From NCBI RefSeq assembly GCF_003634315.1, contig NZ_RBXL01000001.1, positions 4,382,501-4,446,500 on the forward strand: 64,000 nt of DNA, written 5' to 3'. Shown here piece after piece: positions 19,497-28,960 of this stretch; within the stretch, counting starts at the first letter, position 1; every line of letters begins with the position of its first letter. Source of the stretch: Thiocapsa rosea (GTDB taxonomy: Bacteria > Pseudomonadota > Gammaproteobacteria > Chromatiales > Chromatiaceae). Position numbers and translations under genes: made by a program. The notes under the pieces are model-generated. The model saw nothing but the letters and a program-made list of their open reading frames with translations. It made no database searches and was not told the origin of the DNA.

Positions 19497-20342
19497 TCAC
19501 GCGTCCTCGCGCCCCTGACGACGCCTGATGGCGTCCTCGCGCGCATCGTTGATTTCTCGCATGATGCCTTCGATGTCGGCTTCTTTGTTGGCGCCTTTGA
19601 AGTGTCCGGTCAATCGGCTCTCGGGCGTCAAGGCGCCGCTCTCGTAGATGTACCAGATCTCTTTGGCATAGCTGGTCGAGAGCAGCTCCGGGGCGAATTG
19701 ACCGAAGTAGGCTGCCAAATTTCCGACATCGCGCTCCAGCATCCGGGCGGCATTGTTGTTGGCCGCCGCATCGACCGCTTGGGGAAGGTCGATGATCACG
19801 GGTCCATACTGGTCAACCAAGATGTTGAATTCGGAGAGATCGCCGTGCACGAGCCCGCTGCAGAGCATGCGCACCACATCCTTGATCAGGATCGCGTGAT
19901 ACTTGAGGGCCTGCTCGCCCGTCAGGTCCAGATCATTGAGCCGCGGAGCCGCATTACCCTCGTCGTCGGTGACCAGCTCCATCAGCAAGACGCCCTCGAC
20001 ATAGAGGTGAGGCTTGGGAACACGCACACCCGCAGCGGCCAAGCGGTATAGGGCATCGACCTCGGTATTCTGCCAGACGTCTTCCTGCTGTTGGCGTCCG
20101 TATCGCGAGCCTTTCGCCATCGCGCGCGCCTGTCGGCTGTTTCGCACCTTCCGCCCTTCGCTGTACAAGACCTGCTTATGAAAACCCCGTTGATTGGCTT
20201 CCTTGTAGACCTTGGCACAGCGAACCGCGCCATCGGCATGCACCACATACACTGCGGCCTCCTTGCCGCTCCTGAGCGGGCGGATGACCTCGTCGACAAG
20301 ACCGTCGCGGACCAGCGGTTCGAGACGCTTTGGAATCTTCAT
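19497..20342 (-). CDS. RIO-type serine protein kinase
   Basis: This 281-residue atypical protein kinase has the ATP-binding SGKEAAVYVVHAD, the catalytic loop LVHGDLSEFNILV and the metal-binding VIIDLPQAVDAAANNN, all diagnostic of the RIO1 family. Bacterial RIO proteins are of uncertain function; a link to translation or ribosome maturation is only by analogy with archaea and eukaryotes. Two ATGs (20348 and 20342) are close together. I prefer MKIPKRLEP at 20342, because AGG is at a workable distance and family members start there. The long open frame further upstream to about 20640 is not supported by similarity. Confidence 0.9.
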   Translation of the reverse strand: MKIPKRLEPLVRDGLVDEVIRPLRSGKEAAVYVVHADGAVRCAKVYKEANQRGFHKQVLYSEGRKVRNSRQARAMAKGSRYGRQQQEDVWQNTEVDALYRLAAAGVRVPKPHLYVEGVLLMELVTDDEGNAAPRLNDLDLTGEQALKYHAILIKDVVRMLCSGLVHGDLSEFNILVDQYGPVIIDLPQAVDAAANNNAARMLERDVGNLAAYFGQFAPELLSTSYAKEIWYIYESGALTPESRLTGHFKGANKEADIEGIMREINDAREDAIRRRQGREDA

Positions 20343-20604
20343 AGACATCCTGTTGTGAAATGGCAATGTCGGGGCGAAATCGGCGTCGCCCGAGAACGGT
20401 TTCTCGGTGCCCGAATGAACGCTGACGGCGTTCGGGCGGCAGTTGTTGACCGGATTGACGGGGATTGCGACGCAAGCCCGCCCCGACGGCGCGCGTCGAT
20501 GATCTCGATCGCGATGGTCTCGGCCAAGATTAACACGTCGGCCCTGGGCGCTTGTGCCGAGGTCTTCGCCTGAGCGGCTCGGGCATGCGCGGCGCGAGAG
20601 CATC

Positions 20605-20889
20605 ATGAAACCGAACACCCGAACCGCCATGCAACAGCTCATCGGCCAGGTGCGCGCCGCGATCCCGTTCGACGCGGCGCAGACCCGGGTCTGCAGCGGC
20701 GACTGCTCCGGCTGCTCGCAGAAGCTGTTGGACTATCTGGAGGGGGAGCTGGCGGCATGGGAGCAGCGGCTGGCCGAAGGAGACCGTCCGAGCCTTGCAG
20801 ACCTGTCGCGTCTGGCCAAGACCGCTCGCAAGATCCATCGTGTGTTGGTGCGAAACGGCGTCCTCTCCGAGGAGGCCGGTCCGACGTAA
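20605..20889 (+). CDS. Small conserved protein with a CxxxCxxC cluster
   Basis: This 94-residue protein has a cysteine group in VCSGDCSGCSQKLLDYL followed by helical, acidic sequence and a conserved-looking tail LSRLAKTARKIHRVLVRNGVL. The cysteines could bind zinc or an iron-sulfur cluster. I believe similar unnamed proteins occur in other gammaproteobacteria, but no function is known to me. It is divergent from the RIO kinase gene. The ATG at 20605 follows GAGAG; the frame is open further upstream without family-like sequence. Confidence 0.75.
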   Translation: MKPNTRTAMQQLIGQVRAAIPFDAAQTRVCSGDCSGCSQKLLDYLEGELAAWEQRLAEGDRPSLADLSRLAKTARKIHRVLVRNGVLSEEAGPT

Positions 20890-21189
20890 CAGGCATCGTC
20901 ACCCGCCGTGGCTTACCTTGGGTCTGTCGTTGTCGCGAATGCGACACGTCGCCGTCGCAACGGGCATTTTCTCCGGTAAGCCTTTGAAAGTAAGGCCGGG
21001 TTTGTTGGCCCGTCGATTGCTTTCGACAGCCGAAGTACAGCAGCAGCGCGGATCGATGCCATGGCACCAACCCACACCCCGAAAGCGAGAGTGCAGACAG
21101 AAGCAGCCCCTGCCTCGCGCGCATCAAGGGCGGATGTCATTGACAGCGCCTTGGCCGCCCATCCGAATGCGACCCCGGGTTCCTGACCG
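20890..21189. other. Intergenic stretch, no gene seen
   Basis: About 300 bp between the CxxxCxxC protein and the Rieske gene. I see no convincing gene or repeat. A weak stem-like sequence (GCCGGGTTTGTTGGCCCG) lies near 20994-21011. Confidence 0.5.
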
Positions 21190-21585
21190 GTGAGCACGAC
21201 ACCAACCGAGCGCGCTTCGGCGTTCGAGAAACGCAAGCTGCTGGTCTGTGCAAGCGCCGATTTGACGGATCGTCAGCATCGCATCATCCCCGTGTTGTTC
21301 AAGCACGAGCCGCAGAGCGCCATCGTGCTGCGACATGGGGGCCAGGTCTACGCCTACTTGAATCAGTGCGTGCACATGGTGCGGCGTCTGGACTGCATCC
21401 ACGACGCGGTCTTCGATGCAGAGCACGAGCACCTGCGCTGCTCCATGCACGGCATCGTCTACGATCCGGTCACGGGTGAATCCTTGAGTGTGTTGTGCGC
21501 CGGCGAGCGACTCGAGGCGTTGCGGTCCATGGAAGTCGATGGTCAGATCTACCTTGTCGACAAACGCGTGACGGGCCTGACCTGA
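21190..21585 (+). CDS. Rieske [2Fe-2S] domain protein
   Basis: This 131-residue soluble protein carries the two halves of a Rieske cluster site: the C-x-H pair in NQCVHM and the C-x2-H pair in RCSMHGIVYDPVTGE. It resembles stand-alone Rieske ferredoxins that pass electrons to oxygenases or oxidoreductases. No membrane anchor is present. The GTG start at 21190 follows a weak ribosome-binding site. No oxygenase or reductase lies beside it, so its partner is unknown. Confidence 0.88.
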   Translation: MSTTPTERASAFEKRKLLVCASADLTDRQHRIIPVLFKHEPQSAIVLRHGGQVYAYLNQCVHMVRRLDCIHDAVFDAEHEHLRCSMHGIVYDPVTGESLSVLCAGERLEALRSMEVDGQIYLVDKRVTGLT

Positions 21586-22235
21586 GCCCGCCGAGTATCG
21601 ATCTCGCCGGCTCCTGCCTGCGCCGGGCAGACCACCGGCCACCTGAGACGATGCCGAACCGCTGCCGCTGGAGAGCGCGCTCCTTCATCCCAAGCGGTGC
21701 TGTGCGGGGCCATCGGTGGAAGGTCCGGCAGCGGGGCAGGGGAGCTGTCTCACACCGTGCGCCGATTCGGGTCTGGCGAAACTTCGTCCAGGGATTCCGG
21801 GAGCAGGATATGTCACTCGTAGACATGGGTTTCAGCTGTCCACGCGCCTGCGTACCCCGGCCGGCGAGGCACGAGTGTCGTTGCGACCGCAACGCGTCCG
21901 TAGCAGTCGCTTCGGGCGAGGCGCCGAGCGGCCGATCTTGGCCGTGATTTGTCACCGGTACGGCAGACTCGCCTTTCCGCTGACCGCGTCGAACAGTCGC
22001 TCGGCTTAACTTGAAGTGTGACGGCTTGTGGCCGAATCGGTCTCGGAGGAGGACCGAGAGGCGTTTCAGGAGTCGCCGCCTCGGTTCTCGGTCTCGGGCT
22101 TGCGATCTCTCAACGCATCCGACAGGCATTGTGGACCTATAATGCGCCCCCGCAATGCTCGGACAGCCCGCGTGAAGCGCCCCAGGGGCCGTTCAACCGC
22201 GGGATCCAGGCGAAAACAGGACAGAGAGATCCATC
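21586..22235. other. 650-bp intergenic region, with a -10 element near its end
   Basis: No reading frame here has protein-like composition. A TATAAT at 22138-22143 is a plausible -10 for the following gene, but the -35 side (GCATCC at 17 bp) is poor. An inverted repeat around 22037-22090 (CGGTCTCGGAGGAGGACCGAG, later CGGTTCTCGGTCTCGG) could form a hairpin. A decayed gene is possible but I cannot identify one. Confidence 0.4.
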
Positions 22236-22517
22236 ATGCCGATTCCAACCCAACAGACCATCGACGAGGCATTCGCCGCACTCCTCTACGATCGTGACGA
22301 GCGCAAGGCGCCGGATGCGCACCGCAGCAGTAAGTTCCGCGTGGGCTGGGCTGCGGCGCTGGAGGGCAAGGTCTACGAGCCGGAGAAGCTCGAACGTCTC
22401 ACCTGGCTGAACCTCGGCTATCGTCTGAGCCAACGCTTCGGCGCGCTGACGCCTGAGCAGATCGACGTCGTGTACGACTACTTGGCGGCAAGCTGGCGGG
22501 AGCCCTGCGCCGCTTGA
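22236..22517 (+). CDS. Conserved hypothetical protein
   Basis: This 93-residue soluble protein ([17 protein letters not shown]...) is rich in aromatic and charged residues. It starts after ACAGAGAGATCCATC. The pattern [15 protein letters not shown] and the ending around [11 protein letters not shown] look like a compact helical domain. I cannot assign a function. Its last 40 bases overlap the 3' end of the convergent copA gene. Confidence 0.7.
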   Translation: MPIPTQQTIDEAFAALLYDRDERKAPDAHRSSKFRVGWAAALEGKVYEPEKLERLTWLNLGYRLSQRFGALTPEQIDVVYDYLAASWREPCAA

Positions 22518-24943
22518 CCGAACCGCCGCAGCCGTAGACTGTTGGTGACGACGAAGAGGCTCGATACGCTCATGGCTGCGGCAGCGAGCATGGGGTTGAG
22601 TAGCCATCCGGTGAGCGGGAAGAAGACGCCGGCCGCGAGCGGGATGAGCGCGACGTTGTAGGCATAGGCCCAGAAGAAGTTGATGCGGATGGTGCGCAGG
22701 GTCTTGCGCGCCAGCGCGATCGAGGTGGCGGTGCCGCGCAGGTCGCCCTGCATCAGGATCACCTCGCCGGCCTCGACCGCGATATCCGTCCCGGTGCCGA
22801 TGGCGATGCCGACATCCGCCTGCGCAAGGGCCGGGGCGTCGTTGATGCCGTCCCCGACGAAGGCGACGCGACGACCCTCGGCTTGCAGACGCTTGACCTC
22901 GGCGGCCTTGTCCGCCGGCAGCACCTCGGCGAGAACGCGCGTGATGCCGGCTTGGCGAGCGATTGCCTCGGCGGTCTGGCGGCCGTCACCGGTCAGCATC
23001 CCCACCTCGAGCCCGAGTACACGCAGTTGCGCGATCGCCTCTGGGCTGCCGGACTTGATGGGATCCGCCACCGCCAGAACCGCGATCAAGCGTTGATCCG
23101 CCGCGACATAGATCGGGGTTTGGCCCTCCGCGCCGAGTCGCTCGGCGACATCGCTCGCAGCATCCAAGGGTACCGCCAGGCGCTCCATCCAGCGTCGTGC
23201 GCCGACGGCGATCCGCTGCCCGTCGACCTGGCCCCCAATGCCGAACCCGGGCTCCGCTTCGATCTGCGTGGCCTCCGGGAGGACCAATCCCCGCGCCTTC
23301 GCCGCCGCGACGATCGCCGTGGCGATCGGATGCTCGCTGTGATGCTCGACGGCCGCCGTCAGGGCCAACGCGGCATCCTCGTCGATCCCGTAGGCGTGGA
23401 GTGCGACGAGCGACGGACGGCCTTCGGTCAGGGTGCCGGTCTTGTCCAGCACGAGGGTGTCGACGCGGGCCAGCGTCTCGAGCGCCGCACCGTTGCGGAC
23501 CAGGATCCCCAAGGCGGCACCGCGTCCCGTGGCGACCATGATGGCTGTCGGGGTCGCGAGCCCCATGGCGCAGGGACAGGCGATCAGCAGCACGCTGACC
23601 GCGGCGACGAAGGCATAACTCAAGGCCGGTTCCGGGCCCAGCCAGAGCCAGACCGCGAAGGTCACGAGCGCGACGGCCATGACCACGGGCACGAAGACGG
23701 CCGCGATCCGGTCGGCGACACGCTGGATCGGCGGCTTGCCGGACTGCGCGTCCTCGACCAGCCGAATGATCTGCGCCAGCACCGTCTCGGCACCCACGCG
23801 GGTGGCGCGGTAGCGGAAGGATCCGGTTTGATTGAGCGTGCCGCCGATGACCTCGTCTCCCGGATCCTTGCGCACCGGCACCGGTTCGCCGCTGATCATG
23901 GATTCGTCGACCCGGCTGCCGCCCTCGGTCAGGGTGCCGTCGACCGGGATGCGCTCGCCCGGGCGCACCTGGATGACGTCGCCCGGAACGACCGCGTCGG
24001 CGGGGATCTCGGTCTCGCCGTCCGGGCCGATGATGCGGGCGGTCTTGGGCTGGAGGTTCACCAGGCGCCGGATCGCCTGCGAGGTTCGCCCCTTGGCGAC
24101 CGCTTCGAGATAACGCCCGAGCAGGATCAGGGTCACGATGACCGCGGCGGCCTCGAAATAGAGATGGACCGTCCCCGCAGGAAACATCCCCGGCAGGGTC
24201 AATGCCAGCAACGAGTAGAGGTAGGCCGCGCCGCTGCCGAGCATGACCAGACTGTCCATGCCTGGGCTTAGATGCCGAAGCTCGGTAAAACCGCGTGCGA
24301 GGAAGCGCCGCCCGGACCAGAAGAGCACCGGAGTGGCCAGCACCAGCTCGAGCCAGGCCCACAGGCTCGTCGGCGCCAGCCTGTCCATGAAGGCGTGGAG
24401 CCCCGGCACGACCATTGGCCCCATGCTGATCAGCAACAACGGCAAGGTCAGGGACGCGGCGACGCGCAGATCGCGTCCGAGCCGGCGCAGCTCGTCTGCC
24501 TTGCGCATCTCGTCCGTCTCCGCCGTTTTCTCGGGCGCCGCGGGCTCGTAGCCGGCCGCACGGATCGCTTGGGCGATGCGCTCCGGACTCACCGTGGCGG
24601 GGAGATAGCTGACGGTCGCCGATTCAATTCCGAGATTGACGCTCGCCTCGATGACACCCGGCAAGGCTTGAATGGCCCGCTCCACGCGCGCCACACAGGA
24701 CGCGCAGGTCATGCCGCCGACGCGCAGGGTGACCGATGCGAGCACCGGCTCGTAACCGGCGCCGCGCACCGCATCGAGCAGGGTCGGCACGCTCACCTGA
24801 TCGAAGCGCACGACCGCCGTGCCGGCCGCGAGGTTTACCGTCGCCGAGTCCACCCCCGGCGCCCGGGCGATGGCGCGCTCCACGCGCGCTACGCAGGACG
24901 CGCAGCTCATGCCGCCGACACCGATGCGCACCTCCTGCGTCAT
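22478..24943 (-). CDS. copA: Copper-translocating P1B-type ATPase
   Basis: This 821-residue pump exports Cu(I) from the cytoplasm. Two N-terminal heavy-metal domains carry GMSCASC and GMTCASC. Eight membrane segments follow, with the metal-selective motif IACPCAMGL, the phosphatase loop MISGEPVPV, the phosphorylation site [10 protein letters not shown], the SEHPIATAI motif of P1B pumps and [10 protein letters not shown]. The length and order are canonical for CopA. The gene starts 4 bases inside the end of a small upstream gene (ATGA overlap) and runs convergently into the 22.2 kb hypothetical gene. I see no CueR gene or clear CueR box in the window. Confidence 0.96.
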   Translation of the reverse strand: MTQEVRIGVGGMSCASCVARVERAIARAPGVDSATVNLAAGTAVVRFDQVSVPTLLDAVRGAGYEPVLASVTLRVGGMTCASCVARVERAIQALPGVIEASVNLGIESATVSYLPATVSPERIAQAIRAAGYEPAAPEKTAETDEMRKADELRRLGRDLRVAASLTLPLLLISMGPMVVPGLHAFMDRLAPTSLWAWLELVLATPVLFWSGRRFLARGFTELRHLSPGMDSLVMLGSGAAYLYSLLALTLPGMFPAGTVHLYFEAAAVIVTLILLGRYLEAVAKGRTSQAIRRLVNLQPKTARIIGPDGETEIPADAVVPGDVIQVRPGERIPVDGTLTEGGSRVDESMISGEPVPVRKDPGDEVIGGTLNQTGSFRYRATRVGAETVLAQIIRLVEDAQSGKPPIQRVADRIAAVFVPVVMAVALVTFAVWLWLGPEPALSYAFVAAVSVLLIACPCAMGLATPTAIMVATGRGAALGILVRNGAALETLARVDTLVLDKTGTLTEGRPSLVALHAYGIDEDAALALTAAVEHHSEHPIATAIVAAAKARGLVLPEATQIEAEPGFGIGGQVDGQRIAVGARRWMERLAVPLDAASDVAERLGAEGQTPIYVAADQRLIAVLAVADPIKSGSPEAIAQLRVLGLEVGMLTGDGRQTAEAIARQAGITRVLAEVLPADKAAEVKRLQAEGRRVAFVGDGINDAPALAQADVGIAIGTGTDIAVEAGEVILMQGDLRGTATSIALARKTLRTIRINFFWAYAYNVALIPLAAGVFFPLTGWLLNPMLAAAAMSVSSLFVVTNSLRLRRFGQAAQGSRQLAAK

Positions 24944-25239
24944 GGGTCGACCCGGCTCCAGACGCCCGGCAGGGCCAGCGGGTCGTCGACAAGATCGCCC
25001 AGCGCGCCGTCGATCACGGGCGCCAAGAGCCCGTAGCCCACCCGCCAGCGGACGGTACCGACCTGCACCGACGCGGTCTTGGTGTTCAGCTTCACCACCT
25101 CTCCGAAGCGCTCCTGTCCATCGCGACCCTTGAAGGCGACCCGATCACCGACACTCAGACGATTGCGGTCGATTGCTTGGCGCTTCTGCGTGGCGATCGT
25201 CACGTCCGCGCCGTCCAGATCGATCTCGGTGTAGTTCAT
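24940..25239 (-). CDS. Small protein coupled to copA
   Basis: This 99-residue soluble protein contains a beta-rich middle, [24 protein letters not shown], which looks like a KOW/SH3-type barrel as found in nucleic-acid or ribosome-associated proteins; the resemblance is by eye. It overlaps the copA start (ATGA), so both are likely co-translated. A role in copper handling would be inferred from position only; it has no Cys/Met/His-rich metal motif. Confidence 0.7.
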   Translation of the reverse strand: MNYTEIDLDGADVTIATQKRQAIDRNRLSVGDRVAFKGRDGQERFGEVVKLNTKTASVQVGTVRWRVGYGLLAPVIDGALGDLVDDPLALPGVWSRVDP

Positions 25240-25542
25240 GTCGATATCTCAGATCTCTGCAAAGATGCCCGCCCGCCTGCTGCGGCAGGACAAGATATGG
25301 GATCGGCGCAGTCCATTCTAACGAGGATTTCACGCACGCGGGCGCAAAGGATTGCCGCGCGATCGGTCGGGTTCGAAGGCTCTGCTCGTTGTCGTTATCG
25401 GATTCCGGACGAACCGATCTTTCCTTGCATATCCGACCTTGCACATCCGATCGGCCGGAAGCAACGTCGCGAAGCGACGACCTTCGGCGTCACTGCTGGC
25501 CGATCCTCTGCGCAGTTGGGATGTTGGCTCCCGAGAATCGCC
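25240..25542. other. Intergenic stretch upstream of the copA operon
   Basis: About 300 bp between the sulfatase stop and the small gene before copA. It must hold the copA operon promoter on the minus strand, but I cannot point to a clear -35/-10 pair. A short GC-rich stem (GCCCGCCTGCTGCGGCAGG) is near 25268-25286. Confidence 0.4.
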
Positions 25543-27447
25543 TCAGAGTCTAGGCGTCGGCTCATCCGAGGTCGATTCGAAGGCCGCGGCCCTGAATCCC
25601 GGTGTGGGCTCAAGACGGCGCAAGGCGTGTTGGGCGCCGCTGAAGATGTCGCGGCCGATGACACGGAGTGCCGCGAGCCAGGAGGTGGATTCCGCGCAGG
25701 CGGCGGGTTGCTGCGCGGGATCGCGGCAGGTGGTCACCGTGTCGCCGTCGTCGATGAAGTGTAGGCCGGGAAGTGGGCGGATCGCCGGTGCGCCGGGCTC
25801 GGGGGCGGTCAAGGCCATCATCGAGTGGCGCGTGTCGCCCAAGAGCCGAAGCAGGAGCCCCGGGAGCTGGTAGAAGGGCAGGTCGCCGGTCTCGAGGACG
25901 CCGCGGCGTCCGTCGATCAGGATCAAGGGTGTGGCGACCAGGGTGCGGAACATCGCGTCGGTGAATTCGGCGCGGCTCGAGGCCAGAAGGCCGGATTCTC
26001 TGAAACCGCCGAACTGGTTGCCGAGCGCCGGGAGATGGTCGCCGAAGAGGACGATCAGCCCGTCCGGGTCGCGTTGCCGCAGCTCGCTCAGGAAGTCCAT
26101 CAGCTCGCGCGACTTGTAGTACATGGTATTGGCGTAAGCCTCGACCGTCGCGTGCCCCTCGGCGGCGCTGATGACGTTCGGGCGTTGCGCGTTGAGCGGG
26201 TAGGGGAGATGTCCGAAGTAGGTCAGGACGTAGTTGAAGACCGGCGTGGGTCCTTGCAGCTGAGGTGCGAGCCGGTCGAGGACCTGGCGATAGAGCGAGG
26301 CGTCGCTCAGGAAGGATCGATTCATGTCGTCGAGATCGAAGTCACCGTCGGACCAATAGGTGTCGAATCCAATGCGACGATAGGCATTGACACGGTTCCA
26401 AAAGGACGCCGCGTTGGGGTGCGATGCGAACGACCGGTATCCGGCGCTCGCCAAATGGCGCGGCAGACAGGGGGCTTCGTTGCGCAGTCCGCCCTCGAAA
26501 AAGACATTGTCGCGCTCGACGGGGAAACCGCAGAGGATTTCGAACTCGGTGTTGGCCGTATAGCCGCCGAAGACAGGCGCGAGGGCATGGGCGTGTCCCG
26601 AGGCAGCCCAAAGCGCGCGGAAGGCCGGATCCAGAGGATCCGCCGAGAGCTCGGACGCGGTCAGCAGCATCGGATCCCAGAAGGACTCCAGCACGATCAT
26701 ATGAAGATTACGGGGTGGGCCTGCCGGGCTCGCGACCTTGATCAGGTCGCTCGGGGCCGCGGCGCCGAGTCGTGCAAGCGCCGCTTCGACTTCACCGGCC
26801 GTCGGCGCGGGTTCCCGCCGGGCGCGGCTGCGTACGCTCTCCTGCAGGAGCTGCAGCGGGAGACCCCGGGACTCGAAGTTGCCTCTTTGGTTCCACACCG
26901 AGTTGCCGAACTGCTTGTCAAGCTTAAGGCTTGCCGTCTCTGGGAAGGCGACGAGCAGTGCGACGGCGAGCGTGATGACGCCGAGATTGACCCAGGACCA
27001 AGCCCGACGCCAGGCGATCGTCCACCAGAGCAGGATCGTCGGGACAGCCACCATGAGTGCAGCCCCCGCGAGCTGCCATCCATCGAGCAGCAGGAACATG
27101 TTCTTGGCGGCGACAAAGTCGTCCGGCATCAAAGGACCACCCAGCGTCGACATCTTGAGTGCATTGCCGAGGGTCAGCGCGGTAAACAGGGCCGTCGTTG
27201 CGAGTGCAAAGCGTGCGAGGCTGCTCGACATGCCGTAGAGCAGGGCGCCGATGACGAGGTGCGCGATCAGATCCGCCCGAAATGCCTCGGGTCGAGGCTT
27301 GACCTCGAACAGGAGATCCATGAGCGCCTGCGCAGCCAGATACCAGGCCGCGACGAAGAGCATCGCGCCGATCCAGCCGAGGACCCGGCGGAGCCCGCTC
27401 TGAAAGGGGGTCGAAAGACGAAGTTGGTTCATCGGTACTCGGGTCAT
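25543..27447 (-). CDS. LTA synthase-like membrane sulfatase (phosphoglycerol transferase family)
   Basis: This 634-residue protein has about five N-terminal membrane segments (residues about 20-190) and then a large periplasmic sulfatase-fold domain. Seen: metal-binding MIVLESFWDP, the nucleophile threonine in GGYTANTEFEILCG, and the second metal motif LFGDHLPALGNQ. This is the architecture of LtaS, OpgB/MdoB and related enzymes that move phosphoglycerol or phosphoethanolamine groups onto glycans. In a Gram-negative cell a role in decorating periplasmic glucans or the envelope is likely. The start MTRVPMNQLRL could also be the second methionine. Confidence 0.85.
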   Translation of the reverse strand: MTRVPMNQLRLSTPFQSGLRRVLGWIGAMLFVAAWYLAAQALMDLLFEVKPRPEAFRADLIAHLVIGALLYGMSSSLARFALATTALFTALTLGNALKMSTLGGPLMPDDFVAAKNMFLLLDGWQLAGAALMVAVPTILLWWTIAWRRAWSWVNLGVITLAVALLVAFPETASLKLDKQFGNSVWNQRGNFESRGLPLQLLQESVRSRARREPAPTAGEVEAALARLGAAAPSDLIKVASPAGPPRNLHMIVLESFWDPMLLTASELSADPLDPAFRALWAASGHAHALAPVFGGYTANTEFEILCGFPVERDNVFFEGGLRNEAPCLPRHLASAGYRSFASHPNAASFWNRVNAYRRIGFDTYWSDGDFDLDDMNRSFLSDASLYRQVLDRLAPQLQGPTPVFNYVLTYFGHLPYPLNAQRPNVISAAEGHATVEAYANTMYYKSRELMDFLSELRQRDPDGLIVLFGDHLPALGNQFGGFRESGLLASSRAEFTDAMFRTLVATPLILIDGRRGVLETGDLPFYQLPGLLLRLLGDTRHSMMALTAPEPGAPAIRPLPGLHFIDDGDTVTTCRDPAQQPAACAESTSWLAALRVIGRDIFSGAQHALRRLEPTPGFRAAAFESTSDEPTPRL

Positions 27448-27682
27448 GCCAGGATCCCTCTCCCCCGGTGGGTCGACGGAGCATCAAGGACGCAAACAAA
27501 AGCGTCACACAGTTGACATGAAAGTGTAATACATGCACTTACCCCTGACCAGATCCGGGTCTTTCTGTCTTCCTGTCTTTCCGGAGGTTTTCGGGCTTTT
27601 GGGGACTGCACGGCCAAACGTTTCGGCGTGAACCTTGTTGGACGACGCTCTTCGATCGGCCTGCCGAGCGTCTTGATCGTGT
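27448..27682. other. Intergenic stretch upstream of the sulfatase gene
   Basis: About 235 bp with a locally lower GC content near 27500-27540 (ACACAGTTGACATGAAAGTGTAATACATG), which may hold promoter elements. No gene seen. Confidence 0.35.
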
Positions 27683-27875
27683 TAAACCGCGCCCGGTGCG
27701 ATTTCCGTAATGTGTTGGAATGGCTTGGCTACGCCGGCTCCGGCGACTATGGGAGCTGGCGCGGTTTAAGATATTAAAAAATATATTATTTTAATCCGCG
27801 TCCCCGCTAAGGGCCGTGGATGCACCAAATGTCGAGCCCACTCGAAAGTGAGCATCTCGCTCTGGACGCGGTTTA
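27683..27875. repeat. Composite A-linker-B repeat, not at a stop codon
   Basis: Subtype A is 27683-27768 and subtype B 27792-27875, with a 23-base linker made almost only of A and T. The order and lengths are the same as in the copy at 8335-8527. Neither end touches a gene, which makes it a useful reference for the intact composite. The B copy has one TIR change (TAATCCGCG). Confidence 0.85.
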
Positions 27876-28052
27876 GTGGAGTCGGAGCCGGGCTTGGGCC
27901 GCAGCGTGCTGCCGGCGTTGTTGCCGCTACGCTCGGCCGTCGTCGGGGGTGCAGACTATGCTGGGCTTACCGGATCTGGTTTTGGGGGTGGGTGCGGGAG
28001 GAGGGGTTTTGCTGCGCTTTCGGCGCTCGGGCTTGCGGCTTTCAGTGTGAGA

Positions 28053-28081
28053 GGATGGGTTTCGCTTTGCTCTACCCATCC
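28053..28081. repeat. Dispersed hairpin repeat (GGATGGGT...ACCCATCC type)
   Basis: GGATGGGT and ACCCATCC flank TTCGCTTTGCTCT, followed by TACGG. From general knowledge, the motif of a GTAGGATGGGTAGAGC-type hairpin is a frequent intergenic repeat in many proteobacterial genomes. The stem is seen directly; family membership is from memory. The surrounding 27876-28218 shows no gene. Confidence 0.6.
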
Positions 28082-28218
28082 TACGGTTGTTTGATTGGGG
28101 TTCCGAATGACTGAGGAACGTTTGGGCTGGCTGGTTTGGCTTCTGGGCGAGGTGACTGGTATCGAACGGTGTTCCATGAACAGGCGGGGCCGGCTCCGTT
28201 TCGGCGCGTCGTTCGGGG

Positions 28219-28779
28219 TCAGCGTCCGGAGATCCGCTTGGCATTGGCGAGTAGCTCGTCGATCTCGCGTTCCGCCTCGGCCCAGTCCTCGACCTCGTGT
28301 CCGGGCGCGAAGCGGCGCTTCTCGGCACGGTAATAGGCCGCCTCGTGGATCATATGCAGTCGCTCCTCGTCCGAGACATTGGCGAGCGATTTGAGACTGA
28401 TCGATTTGCCTTCGAGTGCATTCAGGGGTGTGCTCGTCGCCGTGGCACCGGGCTTCGCGGGTGCCTTTTTGGCCGATGTCTTCTTCGCGCCTGAGCTGGC
28501 CGCGGACGTCTTGGCCGGTGCGGGCGGGATCTTCTTCGCCGAGGAGGGTTTCGCCGGAGCTGGTTTTTCCGGGCTTGGTTTCGTCGCGATCGCGGTCGGC
28601 TTGACGGGGGGCTTCTCGGGAGCTGCCTTGATCGGTGCAGCCTTGAGCCCGGCGCTCGGGGCTGCGGTCGATGTCGTGACAGGCTTCTTCGCCGCAGTCT
28701 TCTTGATGGCAGTGTTCTTGTTGTCGGCCGCCGCTTTGGGCGCCGTCTTCTTCGTTACGATCGTTTTGTCGTCGGCCAT
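28219..28779 (-). CDS. Histone H1-like lysine/alanine/proline-rich protein with DUF2934 domain
   Basis: The first about 120 of 186 residues are low-complexity Lys/Ala/Pro sequence with repeated KKT, KPA and AKK units, like histone H1 tails or AlgP. The last 50 residues form a compact acidic helical region, RLHMIHEAAYYRAEKRRF then HEVEDWAEAEREIDELL, matching the DUF2934 family. A DNA- or RNA-binding basic tail attached to a small domain is the natural reading. Start ATG follows AGAGGCGAGCGAC. The gene stands alone, downstream of an ABC exporter on the other side of a 180-bp gap. Confidence 0.8.
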   Translation of the reverse strand: MADDKTIVTKKTAPKAAADNKNTAIKKTAAKKPVTTSTAAPSAGLKAAPIKAAPEKPPVKPTAIATKPSPEKPAPAKPSSAKKIPPAPAKTSAASSGAKKTSAKKAPAKPGATATSTPLNALEGKSISLKSLANVSDEERLHMIHEAAYYRAEKRRFAPGHEVEDWAEAEREIDELLANAKRISGR

Positions 28780-28960
28780 GTCGCTCGCTCGCCTCTTGGA
28801 TTCCGGTGTGGTCTCTTCGGGGTTTTTACTGAGACCCCGTCGGTCATTCGACCTCTTGACTCAAAAACGGCGGTCATCGTCATCACTCTCGTCATCGCCG
28901 ATAAGGATACACGGGATTCTCGTTCCCGTGGCAGGAACGGACGCATGGATTTCAAGCATC

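Noticed and set aside
21586..22235. Resemblance between parts of this gap and the gap near 48800-49070
   Set aside because: Both contain CGACCGCAACGCGTC, but the rest does not align well enough to call a repeat.
27848..28114. Plus-strand frames downstream of the 27.7 kb composite
   Set aside because: They include repeat DNA and have no ribosome-binding site or protein-like composition.
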